This document shows positions 36,844-43,815 of a stretch of DNA of 47,367 bases, piece after piece (the first letter of the stretch is position 1; the number at the start of each line of letters is the position of its first letter). This DNA is from Dehalococcoidia bacterium. Lineage in GTDB: Bacteria > Chloroflexota > Dehalococcoidia > Dehalococcoidales > W498. The position numbers and the translations under genes are program-made. Location of the stretch: contig DUEE01000018.1 of the NCBI GenBank assembly GCA_011170285.1, positions 1-47,367 on the forward strand. Reading direction: 5' to 3'. A model generated the notes under the pieces. The model did not search any database, had not been told where the DNA came from, and worked only from the letters and a program-made list of their open reading frames with translations.

Positions 36844-37820
36844 TCTATCCTCCTTCGTCTAAGTAGAGAAGTAGGCAGGCTAAATCGGTAAAATGTTCCT
36901 GCCGGGTCTGCAATTTGGTCAATTAATTTTTTGGTATCTTCCTCCGTCATCTGCTCTTCACCTTCAACACCTAGTATAGAGGCAATCATTGAAAGCCCCT
37001 TTGCTCCTTGGTCTACCACACCATCTACCGGACCAAAGCATCCGCGACATGGCATATTAGCTCTAATGCAAGTTTCTCCACATCCAGAGCGAGTAACGGG
37101 ACCAAGACAAATTATTCCTTGTACCAGGAAGCATTTTTCAGGGTCCATTTTGATTTCCCACGGCCTTTTTATTTCTGTTATTGAAAGTTTATCCGGTTTC
37201 GAATCTTTTCTGGGGCAGGTATCACATTGCGCTTTATTAGGAGCCAGTACCGCCCCTTTCTCTGGAAGTTCCCCTTTTAGGATGGCATTCACTGCATTCA
37301 TTACTAAATCAGGCGGTGGTGGACACCCAGGCAGATAATAATCCACAGGAATAGTTTGGTCCAGTGTTTTCACTGTATCATAAAATTCGGGTAGGGTAAG
37401 TTCACCAACATCAACAGCTGTCTTCTCTTGTGGGAGGGTCCCTTCTGGATTCTCAACAGAAGGGACTTCCTTATAAACCCTTTGGAAAATGGTGTCTCTT
37501 GTCCAGAAGTTTCCCAGTCCCGGTATTCCCCCCAAATGGGAACAGGAGCCAAAGGCAACTATGAGACTGGATTTCTGCCTCAAGAGCTTTACCATCTCCT
37601 CTTGCTCCTCCAACCTTATCGCGCCATTGATAAAGCTCACTGCTATCTCACCATCACCTAAGGCTTCAACATCCTCCCTCTTGAAGTCCAATGCCACCGG
37701 CCAGAAGACAATGTCCACAGCATCGGCTACCTTCAATATGTCTTCATTAAGATCAACCACTGTCTCCTCGCATCCACCGCACGAAGCACACCAATAAAAA
37801 GCGACCTTTGGTTTATCCAT
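36840..37820 (-). CDS. mvhG: NiFe hydrogenase small subunit (Mvh/Vhu-like, group 3)
   Basis: The small subunit carries the iron-sulfur relay from the NiFe site. The 326-residue protein starts at the proximal cluster (FYWCASCGGCEETVVD, residues 8-23) with no Tat signal. It has FGSCSHLGGIPG and PGCPPPPDLV, and the C-terminal cluster cysteines in CDTCPRKDS, GIICLGPVTRSGCGETC and MPCRGCFGP. Length and motifs fit F420-non-reducing hydrogenase small subunits. Confidence 0.95.
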   Translation of the reverse strand: MDKPKVAFYWCASCGGCEETVVDLNEDILKVADAVDIVFWPVALDFKREDVEALGDGEIAVSFINGAIRLEEQEEMVKLLRQKSSLIVAFGSCSHLGGIPGLGNFWTRDTIFQRVYKEVPSVENPEGTLPQEKTAVDVGELTLPEFYDTVKTLDQTIPVDYYLPGCPPPPDLVMNAVNAILKGELPEKGAVLAPNKAQCDTCPRKDSKPDKLSITEIKRPWEIKMDPEKCFLVQGIICLGPVTRSGCGETCIRANMPCRGCFGPVDGVVDQGAKGLSMIASILGVEGEEQMTEEDTKKLIDQIADPAGTFYRFSLPTSLLRRRRIE

Positions 37821-37850
37821 CTTTACCTCCCTTCCTTTCTAGACGGTTGT

Positions 37851-38075
37851 TTAACCTTTCCACCTTTCCCCCCCAAGGCATTGCCGGGCTGAAGCGCACC
37901 ACTCGATGCACGATGGTATTTTATTTCGGTCTATCATCTTTCCGCACTCGTAACACCTCACCACGGTCTCGTCCGAGAAGATCTGGACTTCGGCTCCACA
38001 GCCGGGGCACTTATAGAGTCCCACTCGCAGATTTTTTTGGTCTGGATCGGGGCATAATGATGACATCTTTGGCAT
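37851..38075 (-). CDS. Small zinc-ribbon protein at the head of the hydrogenase operon
   Basis: This is a 74-residue protein with a zinc ribbon (CPGCGAEVQIFSDETVVRCY then ECGK) and a second cysteine group IPSCIEWCASARQC. It has AGGAG before the ATG. The function is unknown to me. As the first gene after the operator it may be a metal or redox accessory protein of the hydrogenase. Confidence 0.75.
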   Translation of the reverse strand: MPKMSSLCPDPDQKNLRVGLYKCPGCGAEVQIFSDETVVRCYECGKMIDRNKIPSCIEWCASARQCLGGERWKG

Positions 38076-38133
38076 TTCTCCTCAATAACTAGGCACTACA
38101 ATAAGCAGTCTAAGCCAAGAGCGTCCTTATTAC

Positions 38134-38149
38134 TATGATTTAGGTCATA
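38134..38149 (-). promoter_or_regulatory. Crp/Fnr-type operator upstream of the hydrogenase operon
   Basis: TATGA-TTTAGG-TCATA is a perfect 5-6-5 palindrome with the half-site spacing of Crp/Fnr-family sites. It lies 58 bases before the zinc-ribbon start and 25 bases after the crp/fnr stop. A -10-like TAGACT on the minus strand (38112-38107) lies at class II activator spacing from its centre. A second identical-arm site is at 46011-46026. Confidence 0.6.
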
Positions 38150-38173
38150 TAGGCATGGGCTTTAAGTAGAGAC

Positions 38174-38902
38174 TCAAACGAGAGGAGGACCACTGCTCAA
38201 GAGTTGGAGCTTGTCTTCATCCAGGATGACTGTCTTACCCCGTGTGGAATGGATGATACCAGAGTTCTTCAATCGGCTCATTACTCTGATGGCGGTCTCC
38301 ATGCTAGTTCCAGTCATATCTGCGATCTCCTGCTTGGTAAAAGGTAGACTAGGGCCACACTTGGAGGAGAGCATGAGGAGAATCTTGGTCAGCCTCTGCT
38401 CTACTCTATCCGATGTCAGGTCTCTAAGCCTGTCATGGGCACTCTTGACTCGTTCTCCAATGATACCTATGATTTTTATAGCTATGGTAGGATTCTGGGC
38501 AACAAAAGATAAAAATTCTTCCCTTGGAATAGTCAGGATAGTTGCCTCGTCCATGGCTTGGGTTGAGGCAGAGCATGGTTTCCCATCAAACACCGCGATC
38601 TCACCAAACGTATCACCACGATGAAACACACCAACGGTGAAGTCCTTGCCAGAAGAGGATTGTTTAAAGACCTTCACCCTGCCTTCTTGGATGATAGAAA
38701 AAGACGGTGGTGTATCCCCCTCTAGGATGATGAATTCGCCTTTTTTGAAATGACGAGGAGTTGCCAGGCCTGCTATCTTTTTAAGTTCATCTTCATCCAG
38801 ACTGGCAAATATAGGCGACCGCTTGAAAAATCCAATTAAATCAGCAGACTGCAACCTGTATTGCCCCCTTTTCTCTTGGACGGCTAGGATTAACTCTGTC
38901 AT
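38174..38902 (-). CDS. Crp/Fnr-family transcriptional regulator
   Basis: This 242-residue regulator has a cyclic-nucleotide-type sensor domain (about residues 35-150, with FGEIAVFDGKPCSAST) and a C-terminal winged helix (about 170-235) with recognition region TKQEIADMTGTSMETAIRVM. It lacks the N-terminal cysteine cluster of oxygen-sensing FNR. It lies directly upstream of the hydrogenase operon on the same strand, so control of that operon is likely but inferred. A palindrome TGGTTATTAACCA (38908-38920) lies a few bases before its ATG and may be an autoregulatory site. Confidence 0.92.
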   Translation of the reverse strand: MTELILAVQEKRGQYRLQSADLIGFFKRSPIFASLDEDELKKIAGLATPRHFKKGEFIILEGDTPPSFSIIQEGRVKVFKQSSSGKDFTVGVFHRGDTFGEIAVFDGKPCSASTQAMDEATILTIPREEFLSFVAQNPTIAIKIIGIIGERVKSAHDRLRDLTSDRVEQRLTKILLMLSSKCGPSLPFTKQEIADMTGTSMETAIRVMSRLKNSGIIHSTRGKTVILDEDKLQLLSSGPPLV

Positions 38903-39083
38903 CTCATTGGTTATTAACCACCGAGCGTACCAATCTTATTCTTTTGATTCTATGCCAAGACAGGGAAGTATCGCTTCAAGGCGCGTTGCAGTTATCAGGC
39001 AATCTGGCTTTCAATTTGAATAGGTCGAACTCTAAAATAGCACACAACAATTTACATTCTATTGTCGCTGTTAATTTTTAATA

Positions 39084-39112
39084 ACTGTAACATTTTAGAT
39101 TAGTGTTGTCAA
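39084..39112 (-). promoter_or_regulatory. Predicted promoter of the crp/fnr gene
   Basis: On the minus strand TTGACA (39112-39107) and TACAGT (39089-39084) are 17 bases apart. The leader to the ATG would be about 180 bases. The region 38903-39223 between crp/fnr and smpB otherwise holds only this promoter, the palindrome at 38908-38920 and the smpB promoter. Confidence 0.5.
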
Positions 39113-39181
39113 TTTTTTATACTCGTCCAGTATCTTATGAATCAGGTACTCAGGAGCTTTAAACTGTAGTTCCTGGAGTTT

Positions 39182-39210
39182 TTGAACAGAATCTTCAGTT
39201 GTGGTATAAT
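39182..39210 (+). promoter_or_regulatory. Promoter of smpB
   Basis: TTGAAC (39182-39187) and a perfect TATAAT (39205-39210) are 17 bases apart. The expected start of transcription is about 7 bases before the GTG start codon of smpB, so the mRNA would be almost leaderless. Confidence 0.75.
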
Positions 39211-39223
39211 TTAAATTGAAGCC

Positions 39224-39688
39224 GTGGTTATAAAGACGGTCGCTACCAACCGTAAAGCCTATCACAATTATCATATAGAGGATAGTGTAGAAGCCGGTAT
39301 TGTGCTTACCGGAACAGAGATAAAGTCAATCCGAGCCGGTAGAGTTAGTTTAGGTGATGCTTATGTTAGACCTGAGGTTGGTGAATTATGGTTATTGAAT
39401 GCTCATATTGCTCGCTATGAAGCAGGTAGCTATTTAAGCCATGAGCCAACACGGCCGCGAAAGCTTTTGTTACATCGCAAGCAGATTGATAGTCTTACCA
39501 GTAAGGTGGCGGAAAAGGGGCTTACTTTAGTCCCACTTAAATTATATATAAAAGATAATATTGCCAAGGTTGAAGTAGCCTTAGCTAAAGGTAAAAAGCT
39601 ATATGACAAGCGAGAATCTATAACTCGCCGGGAGACAGAAAGAGAGATTGAGAGAACCATAAAGAAGCAGAAATTTCACAGGAGGTGA
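39224..39688 (+). CDS. smpB: SmpB, tmRNA-binding protein
   Basis: SmpB binds tmRNA and is required for trans-translation of stalled ribosomes. The 154-residue protein has [40 protein letters not shown] and the C-terminal [18 protein letters not shown], followed by a basic tail. The start is GTG, close to a strong promoter. The tmRNA gene follows 27 bases after the stop. Confidence 0.97.
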   Translation: MVIKTVATNRKAYHNYHIEDSVEAGIVLTGTEIKSIRAGRVSLGDAYVRPEVGELWLLNAHIARYEAGSYLSHEPTRPRKLLLHRKQIDSLTSKVAEKGLTLVPLKLYIKDNIAKVEVALAKGKKLYDKRESITRRETEREIERTIKKQKFHRR

Positions 39689-39715
39689 TTAACACTTAAG
39701 CCGTTGGTAGTGAAT

Positions 39716-40071
39716 GGGGACGCGCGGGTTCGACAGGGGAAATATGCTGCAGGATTGCAAGCTGAGGTGCCACTTACCTCGTAAAACAAGTGGCAAAAAA
39801 ATAACCGACGAATCCGAATTAGTTTTTGCAGCCTAATTAAACAGGTTGCACGCTCAACCTGACCTCACCTCAATGGGTTGGGATTGGGTGCCGAAAAGTT
39901 GAGGTGCCACCGTCTGGATGCCGATAATGGCGGTGAAAGAGTTATCGGCTGGACTAACTAAACTCGGTCAGCAGAGGCTAGTTAGTTGAGATTAAATAGC
40001 TGACTAAGCTTGTAGAATATTCTGGGTAGTTTCTTTTGGACGGGGAGTTCAACTCTCCCCCGTCTCCACCA
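39716..40071 (+). ncRNA. ssrA: Transfer-messenger RNA (tmRNA)
   Basis: The tRNA-like ends are GGGGACG (39716) pairing with CGTCTCC, discriminator A and CCA ending at 40071. The T-arm reads GGGGAGTTCAACTCTCCCC. The tag frame runs from GGC (39792) to TAA (39836) and encodes GKKITDESELVFAA, with the hydrophobic end typical of degradation tags. The exact resume codon is inferred from the frame. The 3' end serves as an integration site (see the repeat at 41976). Confidence 0.96.
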
Positions 40072-40080
40072 GAGATTTCA

Positions 40081-40113
40081 AAAGCGCCAGCTTTGTAAGG
40101 CTGGCGCTTTTTT
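40081..40113 (+). terminator. Terminator after tmRNA
   Basis: AAAGCGCCAGC (40081-40091) pairs with GCTGGCGCTTT (40100-40110) around an 8-base loop and runs into a T tract. It starts exactly at the end of the att repeat, so it may have been brought in by the inserted segment. Confidence 0.85.
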
Positions 40114-40252
40114 AACCCGATTAGGTTTAAATGAGGATTTGGATAGGATGACGGCACTAACCGTTCTTTGGTTTATTAGTGAGGTAACGACATAAGCAGA
40201 GTGACCAATATATTATAGACGATCATTCAGTAGCAAATCACTATATCAAGTC

Positions 40253-40510
40253 CTTTGTCAAGGGGAAGATTGAAGGGACGAAGCTCACCAGTGGTCGCCA
40301 TGGCGACTCGCCTCTGGAGAGCGACTCTGTCGACCCCTTCAAAACCTATACTTCCCCATCTTCTTTGAACTAATAAATACTGAAGAGAGTTAAAGAGAGG
40401 CAAAGCCTCTCTTCTAATATTCGTCCCCCTCCCTTACCAAGGGAGGGGGATAAAGGGGGTAGGTTGCTAAATAACTACTAAGAGGTAAGGTTGATAAATC
40501 TCGTCAAAGG
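40253..40510. repeat. Hairpin-rich intergenic repeat, copy A
   Basis: The outer part matches copy B near 43690-43815: a TTGAAGGG / CCCCTTCAA inverted pair, the phrase CAAAACCTATA followed by TTCCC, and an end resembling GAGGTTGATAAA. Copy A carries about 50 extra bases between the arms. It has more hairpins: AGAGAGGC/GCCTCTCT near 40395-40412, and a CCCCCTCCC/GGGAGGGGG pair near 40425-40449. The stretch 40114-40658 contains no gene, only this repeat and the leader of the permease. Confidence 0.55.
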
Positions 40511-40658
40511 TGGATAAATAATCTCAATGGGGACTGTATCTCCTTTCGATGCCTTTGTGGTATTATTTACAGCTCAGGTGGTGATTTGTAACAAGGCTGG
40601 ACTTGTGCGTTTTCTCTAGCTTGAGAAAGAAAGGCATGTAAAGGTAGGGTTTAAATAG

Positions 40659-41693
40659 ATGGACATCGTGGTCGCAGTATTGAAACACGCCTTGATAATC
40701 ACCTTTTTTGTCTTCGTCATGATGATGCTCATTGATTATATCAATGTCATGACAAGGGGAAGGCTTTCACTCATTGTTAGAGGCGGTCAATGGCGACAAT
40801 ATTTCGTGGCGTCTTTTCTTGGGGCAACTCCGGGGTGTCTCGGCGCCTTCCTCAATGTTTCCTTCTATGTCCACGGGCTGCTCTCATTTGGTGCCATCAC
40901 TGCCGGGATGATTGCCACCAGCGGTGATGAAGCCTTTGTTATGCTGGCTATGTTTCCTGATAAAGCATTAATGCTGTTCGGGGTACTGTTCTTATTGGCT
41001 ATAGGTGCCGGCTGGCTGGCGGACAGAGTAGCCGGGGGCTTGAAGTTCAAGCCGTGCGAGGCGTGCCAATTGCAGCAGGTTCACATCGAGGATGCGAAGG
41101 AGTGTCGATGCTTCAGTCGAGAGGAGGTATTACCCTTGCTAAAATCTATTGCCCTACAACGCCTCCTGGTCCTTCTCATTCTAGTCCTGTTCGCCATTGC
41201 AATTCTCACTGGTATCCTTGGCCCACCCTCATGGGACTGGCAGAGGATCATTCTGGTAACCCTATTGCCAATAGCGATTTTCATTACGATAACCGTGCCG
41301 GAACACTACTTCAGAGAACATATCTGGGAACATATTGTTAAAAAGCACTTGTGGCGTGTCTTTCTTTGGACATTTGGTGCCTTATTGGTTATAGACGTTG
41401 GCTTGAGGTATTGGAACCTCGAGTCCTTCGTGCAGACACACATGGTCTGGGTACTCGTGATCGCCAGTCTAGTTGCCATCGTTCCTGAATCTGGGCCACA
41501 CCTGGTATTTGTAGTCATGTTTGCTGACGGGCTTGTTCCCTTCTCTGTGCTACTGGCCAGCTCGATCGTTCAGGATGGCCACGGTATGCTGCCGCTACTT
41601 TCCTACACACTGAAAGATACCGTGCTTATCAAGCTTTTCAACTTGGTTGTCGGCCTTGGGTTGGGTTTAATCGTTTACTCGTTTGGGTGGTAA
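40659..41693 (+). CDS. Putative ArsP_2-type membrane permease
   Basis: This is a 344-residue integral membrane protein with about nine or ten hydrophobic segments in two halves. The first half has SFLGATPGCLGAFLNVSFY and TSGDEAFVMLAMFP; the second has VPESGPHLVFVVMFADGLVP and SSIVQDGHG. This repeated pattern fits the ArsP_2 family of putative arsenic or manganese exporters. A cytosolic loop has a cysteine cluster (CEACQLQQVHIEDAKECRCF), perhaps a metal site. The substrate is not established. It is the only gene in the segment bounded by tmRNA repeats, so it was probably acquired laterally. Confidence 0.7.
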   Translation: MDIVVAVLKHALIITFFVFVMMMLIDYINVMTRGRLSLIVRGGQWRQYFVASFLGATPGCLGAFLNVSFYVHGLLSFGAITAGMIATSGDEAFVMLAMFPDKALMLFGVLFLLAIGAGWLADRVAGGLKFKPCEACQLQQVHIEDAKECRCFSREEVLPLLKSIALQRLLVLLILVLFAIAILTGILGPPSWDWQRIILVTLLPIAIFITITVPEHYFREHIWEHIVKKHLWRVFLWTFGALLVIDVGLRYWNLESFVQTHMVWVLVIASLVAIVPESGPHLVFVVMFADGLVPFSVLLASSIVQDGHGMLPLLSYTLKDTVLIKLFNLVVGLGLGLIVYSFGW

Positions 41694-42060
41694 GGGCTCT
41701 AAAATGTTGTGAGAAAATTTTACTCTCTCGAAACATTGTTACCTCTTCTGAGCTTGATATAGAGTTTCGGAGAGTTCGGGGCTCAACCTACAACTGTATT
41801 TCTACTGTGGGGCTCCTAAACTATTTAAACTTAGTTTACAACCTGGCAAGGGTCACGCTGAGTCCAACAATACTATATTACTTTATTAATCTCATTGATG
41901 CGATACGATACTTACATCAAGGGCTTGTCACTCGCACAAAATCTTAAGAATTATTTTGGTAGGATGGAGATGGGGTCTCCCCCGTCTCCACCAGAGATTT
42001 CACTGCTCTGGTTCTTAGTATTCGGGGCGGTTATTTCCTGTTTTTCTCAGAGTGAGGCTA
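41694..42060. other. Intergenic tail of the inserted segment
   Basis: These 367 bases hold the right-hand 27-bp repeat (41976-42002) and the hairpin at 41991-42011. An open frame of 86 codons overlaps the permease end but has no ribosome-binding site and no recognisable family. I see no integrase remnant. Confidence 0.4.
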
Positions 42061-42699
42061 TTACATACGGACATTTTTTAGGCTATTGATGGTTTCGAGG
42101 ATTAAGTCATTAAGCTTGTGGAGCCCTGATAGTTTCTTGCCTAGTATTGGCAGCCCGGTGTAATTGCTGAATTCTTCTATCTCATCCTTAAACTCATCTA
42201 AGTCTTCTAAAGGGTCAATGAGCATAATTCCCTTAAGCTGACTGAACAGTTTTTTTATTTCTTCTGGTCTCCAGCCGTAAAAGATGGGACTGAATCGTGG
42301 ATTCGCTTTTAACTGTGATGGCATCCAGCCCGGCGACAGGTAAAAGTACTCGTAGTTTGGGTCGATGTCAAAGAGTTTTCTATGGCCACCGAGTAGACAA
42401 TCAATACAGTTCAAGGCATCAACCTTAATAACATTGTCGTGCTTGCCGATTATCTCTTTCATCTGGGGATGGCACCAATCACCGTAGACAACGATTACTC
42501 CTCTGGAAGGGTCTTTTGAACATTCTTCTATAGATTTCGTCAATTTTTCTTCTAATTCGTCATAGTTAACATGAAGACCTGCCCCTAAGAAGAACGGTTC
42601 AACGGGCAACTGACCGTACTCAATCAGTTTTTCTATCTCCTTCTGTAGAATACCACAACAGATTAGATAAGGTCTCTTATAATCCACAGAATCCTCCAT
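42061..42699 (-). CDS. DUF1638 family protein
   Basis: This 212-residue protein fits DUF1638, with LICCGILQKEIEKLI at the start, VEPFFLGAGLHVN, a central VVYGDWCHPQMK, DALNCIDCLLGGHRKLF and FYLSPGWMPSQ. DUF1638 proteins often accompany corrinoid methyltransferase genes, but none is seen here and the function is unknown. Conserved cysteines suggest metal or cofactor binding. The start is an ATG with a weak AGTGAAA site upstream. Confidence 0.8.
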   Translation of the reverse strand: MEDSVDYKRPYLICCGILQKEIEKLIEYGQLPVEPFFLGAGLHVNYDELEEKLTKSIEECSKDPSRGVIVVYGDWCHPQMKEIIGKHDNVIKVDALNCIDCLLGGHRKLFDIDPNYEYFYLSPGWMPSQLKANPRFSPIFYGWRPEEIKKLFSQLKGIMLIDPLEDLDEFKDEIEEFSNYTGLPILGKKLSGLHKLNDLILETINSLKNVRM

Positions 42700-42729
42700 A
42701 ATTTCACTAATAATCTAAGCCTGTGCATA

Positions 42730-43671
42730 TTAAAGGTGCAGTTCTATAACATCGCCGTCTTGCAAAATATGGTCTCTTTTCGCCATTATACCATCGTGCT
42801 TTCCCGAACCCCACAGCCGAGCATATTTTAACTTGGCTCCGAAATCCTTGTGGACCGATGCCGCCGCATCCTCTAGCCGGCTACCCTTTTCCAGGATTAT
42901 CGGGTCGCTGAAACCTGGCTTTTGTCCTGGCGTCTTGGTGTATACCCGAATAATACCAACCACTTGATAGATTTCATGCTTCAGCTCTTCTAAGCCTATT
43001 CCCTCTTTGGCTGAAATAGCCACCACCGACAGTTGCTCTTTATATTTATTCTTCAATACTAGATAGTTGTCACTGGTATTCTCAAGGTCTATCTTGTTGC
43101 CGATAATTAGTGCTTTCTTTTCTCCAAGCTGTACTCTCATATTTTCCAATTGGGTGATGATGGCTTCAGCCTGAGATATCGGTGCATCACTTAAGTCCAC
43201 AACAATAAGTAGGGCATCAGCTCGTCTGAGTATAGGTGGTAGCCACCACTCAATAGACTGGGCTACCAGGGGTGGGGTATCAATTAGTTGTATTTGTATA
43301 TTCTCAAATTCCATCATTCCTGGGGTAGCACTTCCTGTAGTAAAGGGGTATTCAGCTATGCTTGGTGAGGCATTGGTAATACTGGAGACAATCTGAGATT
43401 TGCCGGCATTGGGTAAGCCAATTACTACTACCTGGGCTGCCCCTTCTTTCTCAATAACCATTGACGCCCTCTGGGTAGCTGATTTCTTTTCCAATACCTG
43501 GTTTAACTTGGCAATTCTTCCTCTTAGCTCGGCACGGAGATGGTCGGTTCCCTTGTGCTTGGGCATGATAGCTAGCATTTCTTCGAGAGCAGCTATCTTT
43601 TCCATAGGGTTTTTGGCTGAACGATAGGTCTTTTCCGCCTCAAAGTATTGTGGTGGTAAATTAGCTGGCAT
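42730..43671 (-). CDS. DRG/Obg-like GTPase with TGS domain
   Basis: This is a 313-residue GTP-binding protein. An N-terminal helical region (about residues 1-75) is followed by a G domain with G1 GLPNAGKSQIV, a G2/G3 stretch EYPFTTGSATPGM and IDTPPL, and G4 NKID. The last 80 residues form a TGS-like domain that ends LKYARLWGSGKHDGIMAKRD and GDVIELHL. This architecture is that of the DRG family, more common in archaea and eukaryotes; related proteins occur in some bacteria. The role is probably tied to ribosomes or translation. Confidence 0.85.
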   Translation of the reverse strand: MPANLPPQYFEAEKTYRSAKNPMEKIAALEEMLAIMPKHKGTDHLRAELRGRIAKLNQVLEKKSATQRASMVIEKEGAAQVVVIGLPNAGKSQIVSSITNASPSIAEYPFTTGSATPGMMEFENIQIQLIDTPPLVAQSIEWWLPPILRRADALLIVVDLSDAPISQAEAIITQLENMRVQLGEKKALIIGNKIDLENTSDNYLVLKNKYKEQLSVVAISAKEGIGLEELKHEIYQVVGIIRVYTKTPGQKPGFSDPIILEKGSRLEDAAASVHKDFGAKLKYARLWGSGKHDGIMAKRDHILQDGDVIELHL

Positions 43672-43689
43672 TTTCTTTCACCAGTGAGG

Positions 43690-43815
43690 TTGTTTATCAA
43701 GGGAAAATTGAAGGGGCGAAGCCCCTTCAAAACCTATATTTCCCTCTCTCCTTGGTAAGGAGAGGGGATACAGGTCCTTCCCAGGAAGGACCCGGGGTGA
43801 GGTTGATAAAAAATC
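43690..43815. repeat. Hairpin-rich intergenic repeat, copy B, including the uvrC terminator
   Basis: TTGAAGGGGC (43708-43717) and GCCCCTTCAA (43721-43730) form a perfect 10-bp hairpin with a three-base loop. On the minus strand it is followed by TTTTCCC and can terminate uvrC transcription. CAAAACCTATATTTCC follows on the plus strand, as in copy A. A second hairpin CTCTCCTTGG / GGTAAGGAGAG and CCTTCCC/AGGAAGG pairs follow. Confidence 0.6.

Larger units (their letters stand above)
40054..42002. mobile_element. Integrated segment at the tmRNA 3' end, bounded by 27-bp direct repeats
   Basis: The last 18 bases of ssrA plus the next 9 (40054-40080) recur exactly at 41976-42002. An exact copy of a tmRNA 3' end on the far side of foreign sequence is the mark of integrase-mediated insertion. 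The segment between (about 1.9 kb) carries one permease gene and no recognisable integrase, so it is a remnant or a satellite of a larger element. Behind the second copy, CCAGAG and CTCTGG (41991-42011) can form a hairpin that may be the ancestral tmRNA terminator. Dehalococcoides islands are known to integrate at ssrA in this way. Confidence 0.75.

Noticed and set aside
40081-40658. CRISPR array or tandem repeat array in the hairpin-rich gap
   Set aside because: The hairpins differ in sequence, and there is no regular repeat-spacer spacing and no cas gene.
41687-41947. Plus-strand open frame of 86 codons after the permease
   Set aside because: It overlaps the permease end without a ribosome-binding site. 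I looked for an integrase remnant and found no tyrosine- or serine-recombinase motif.
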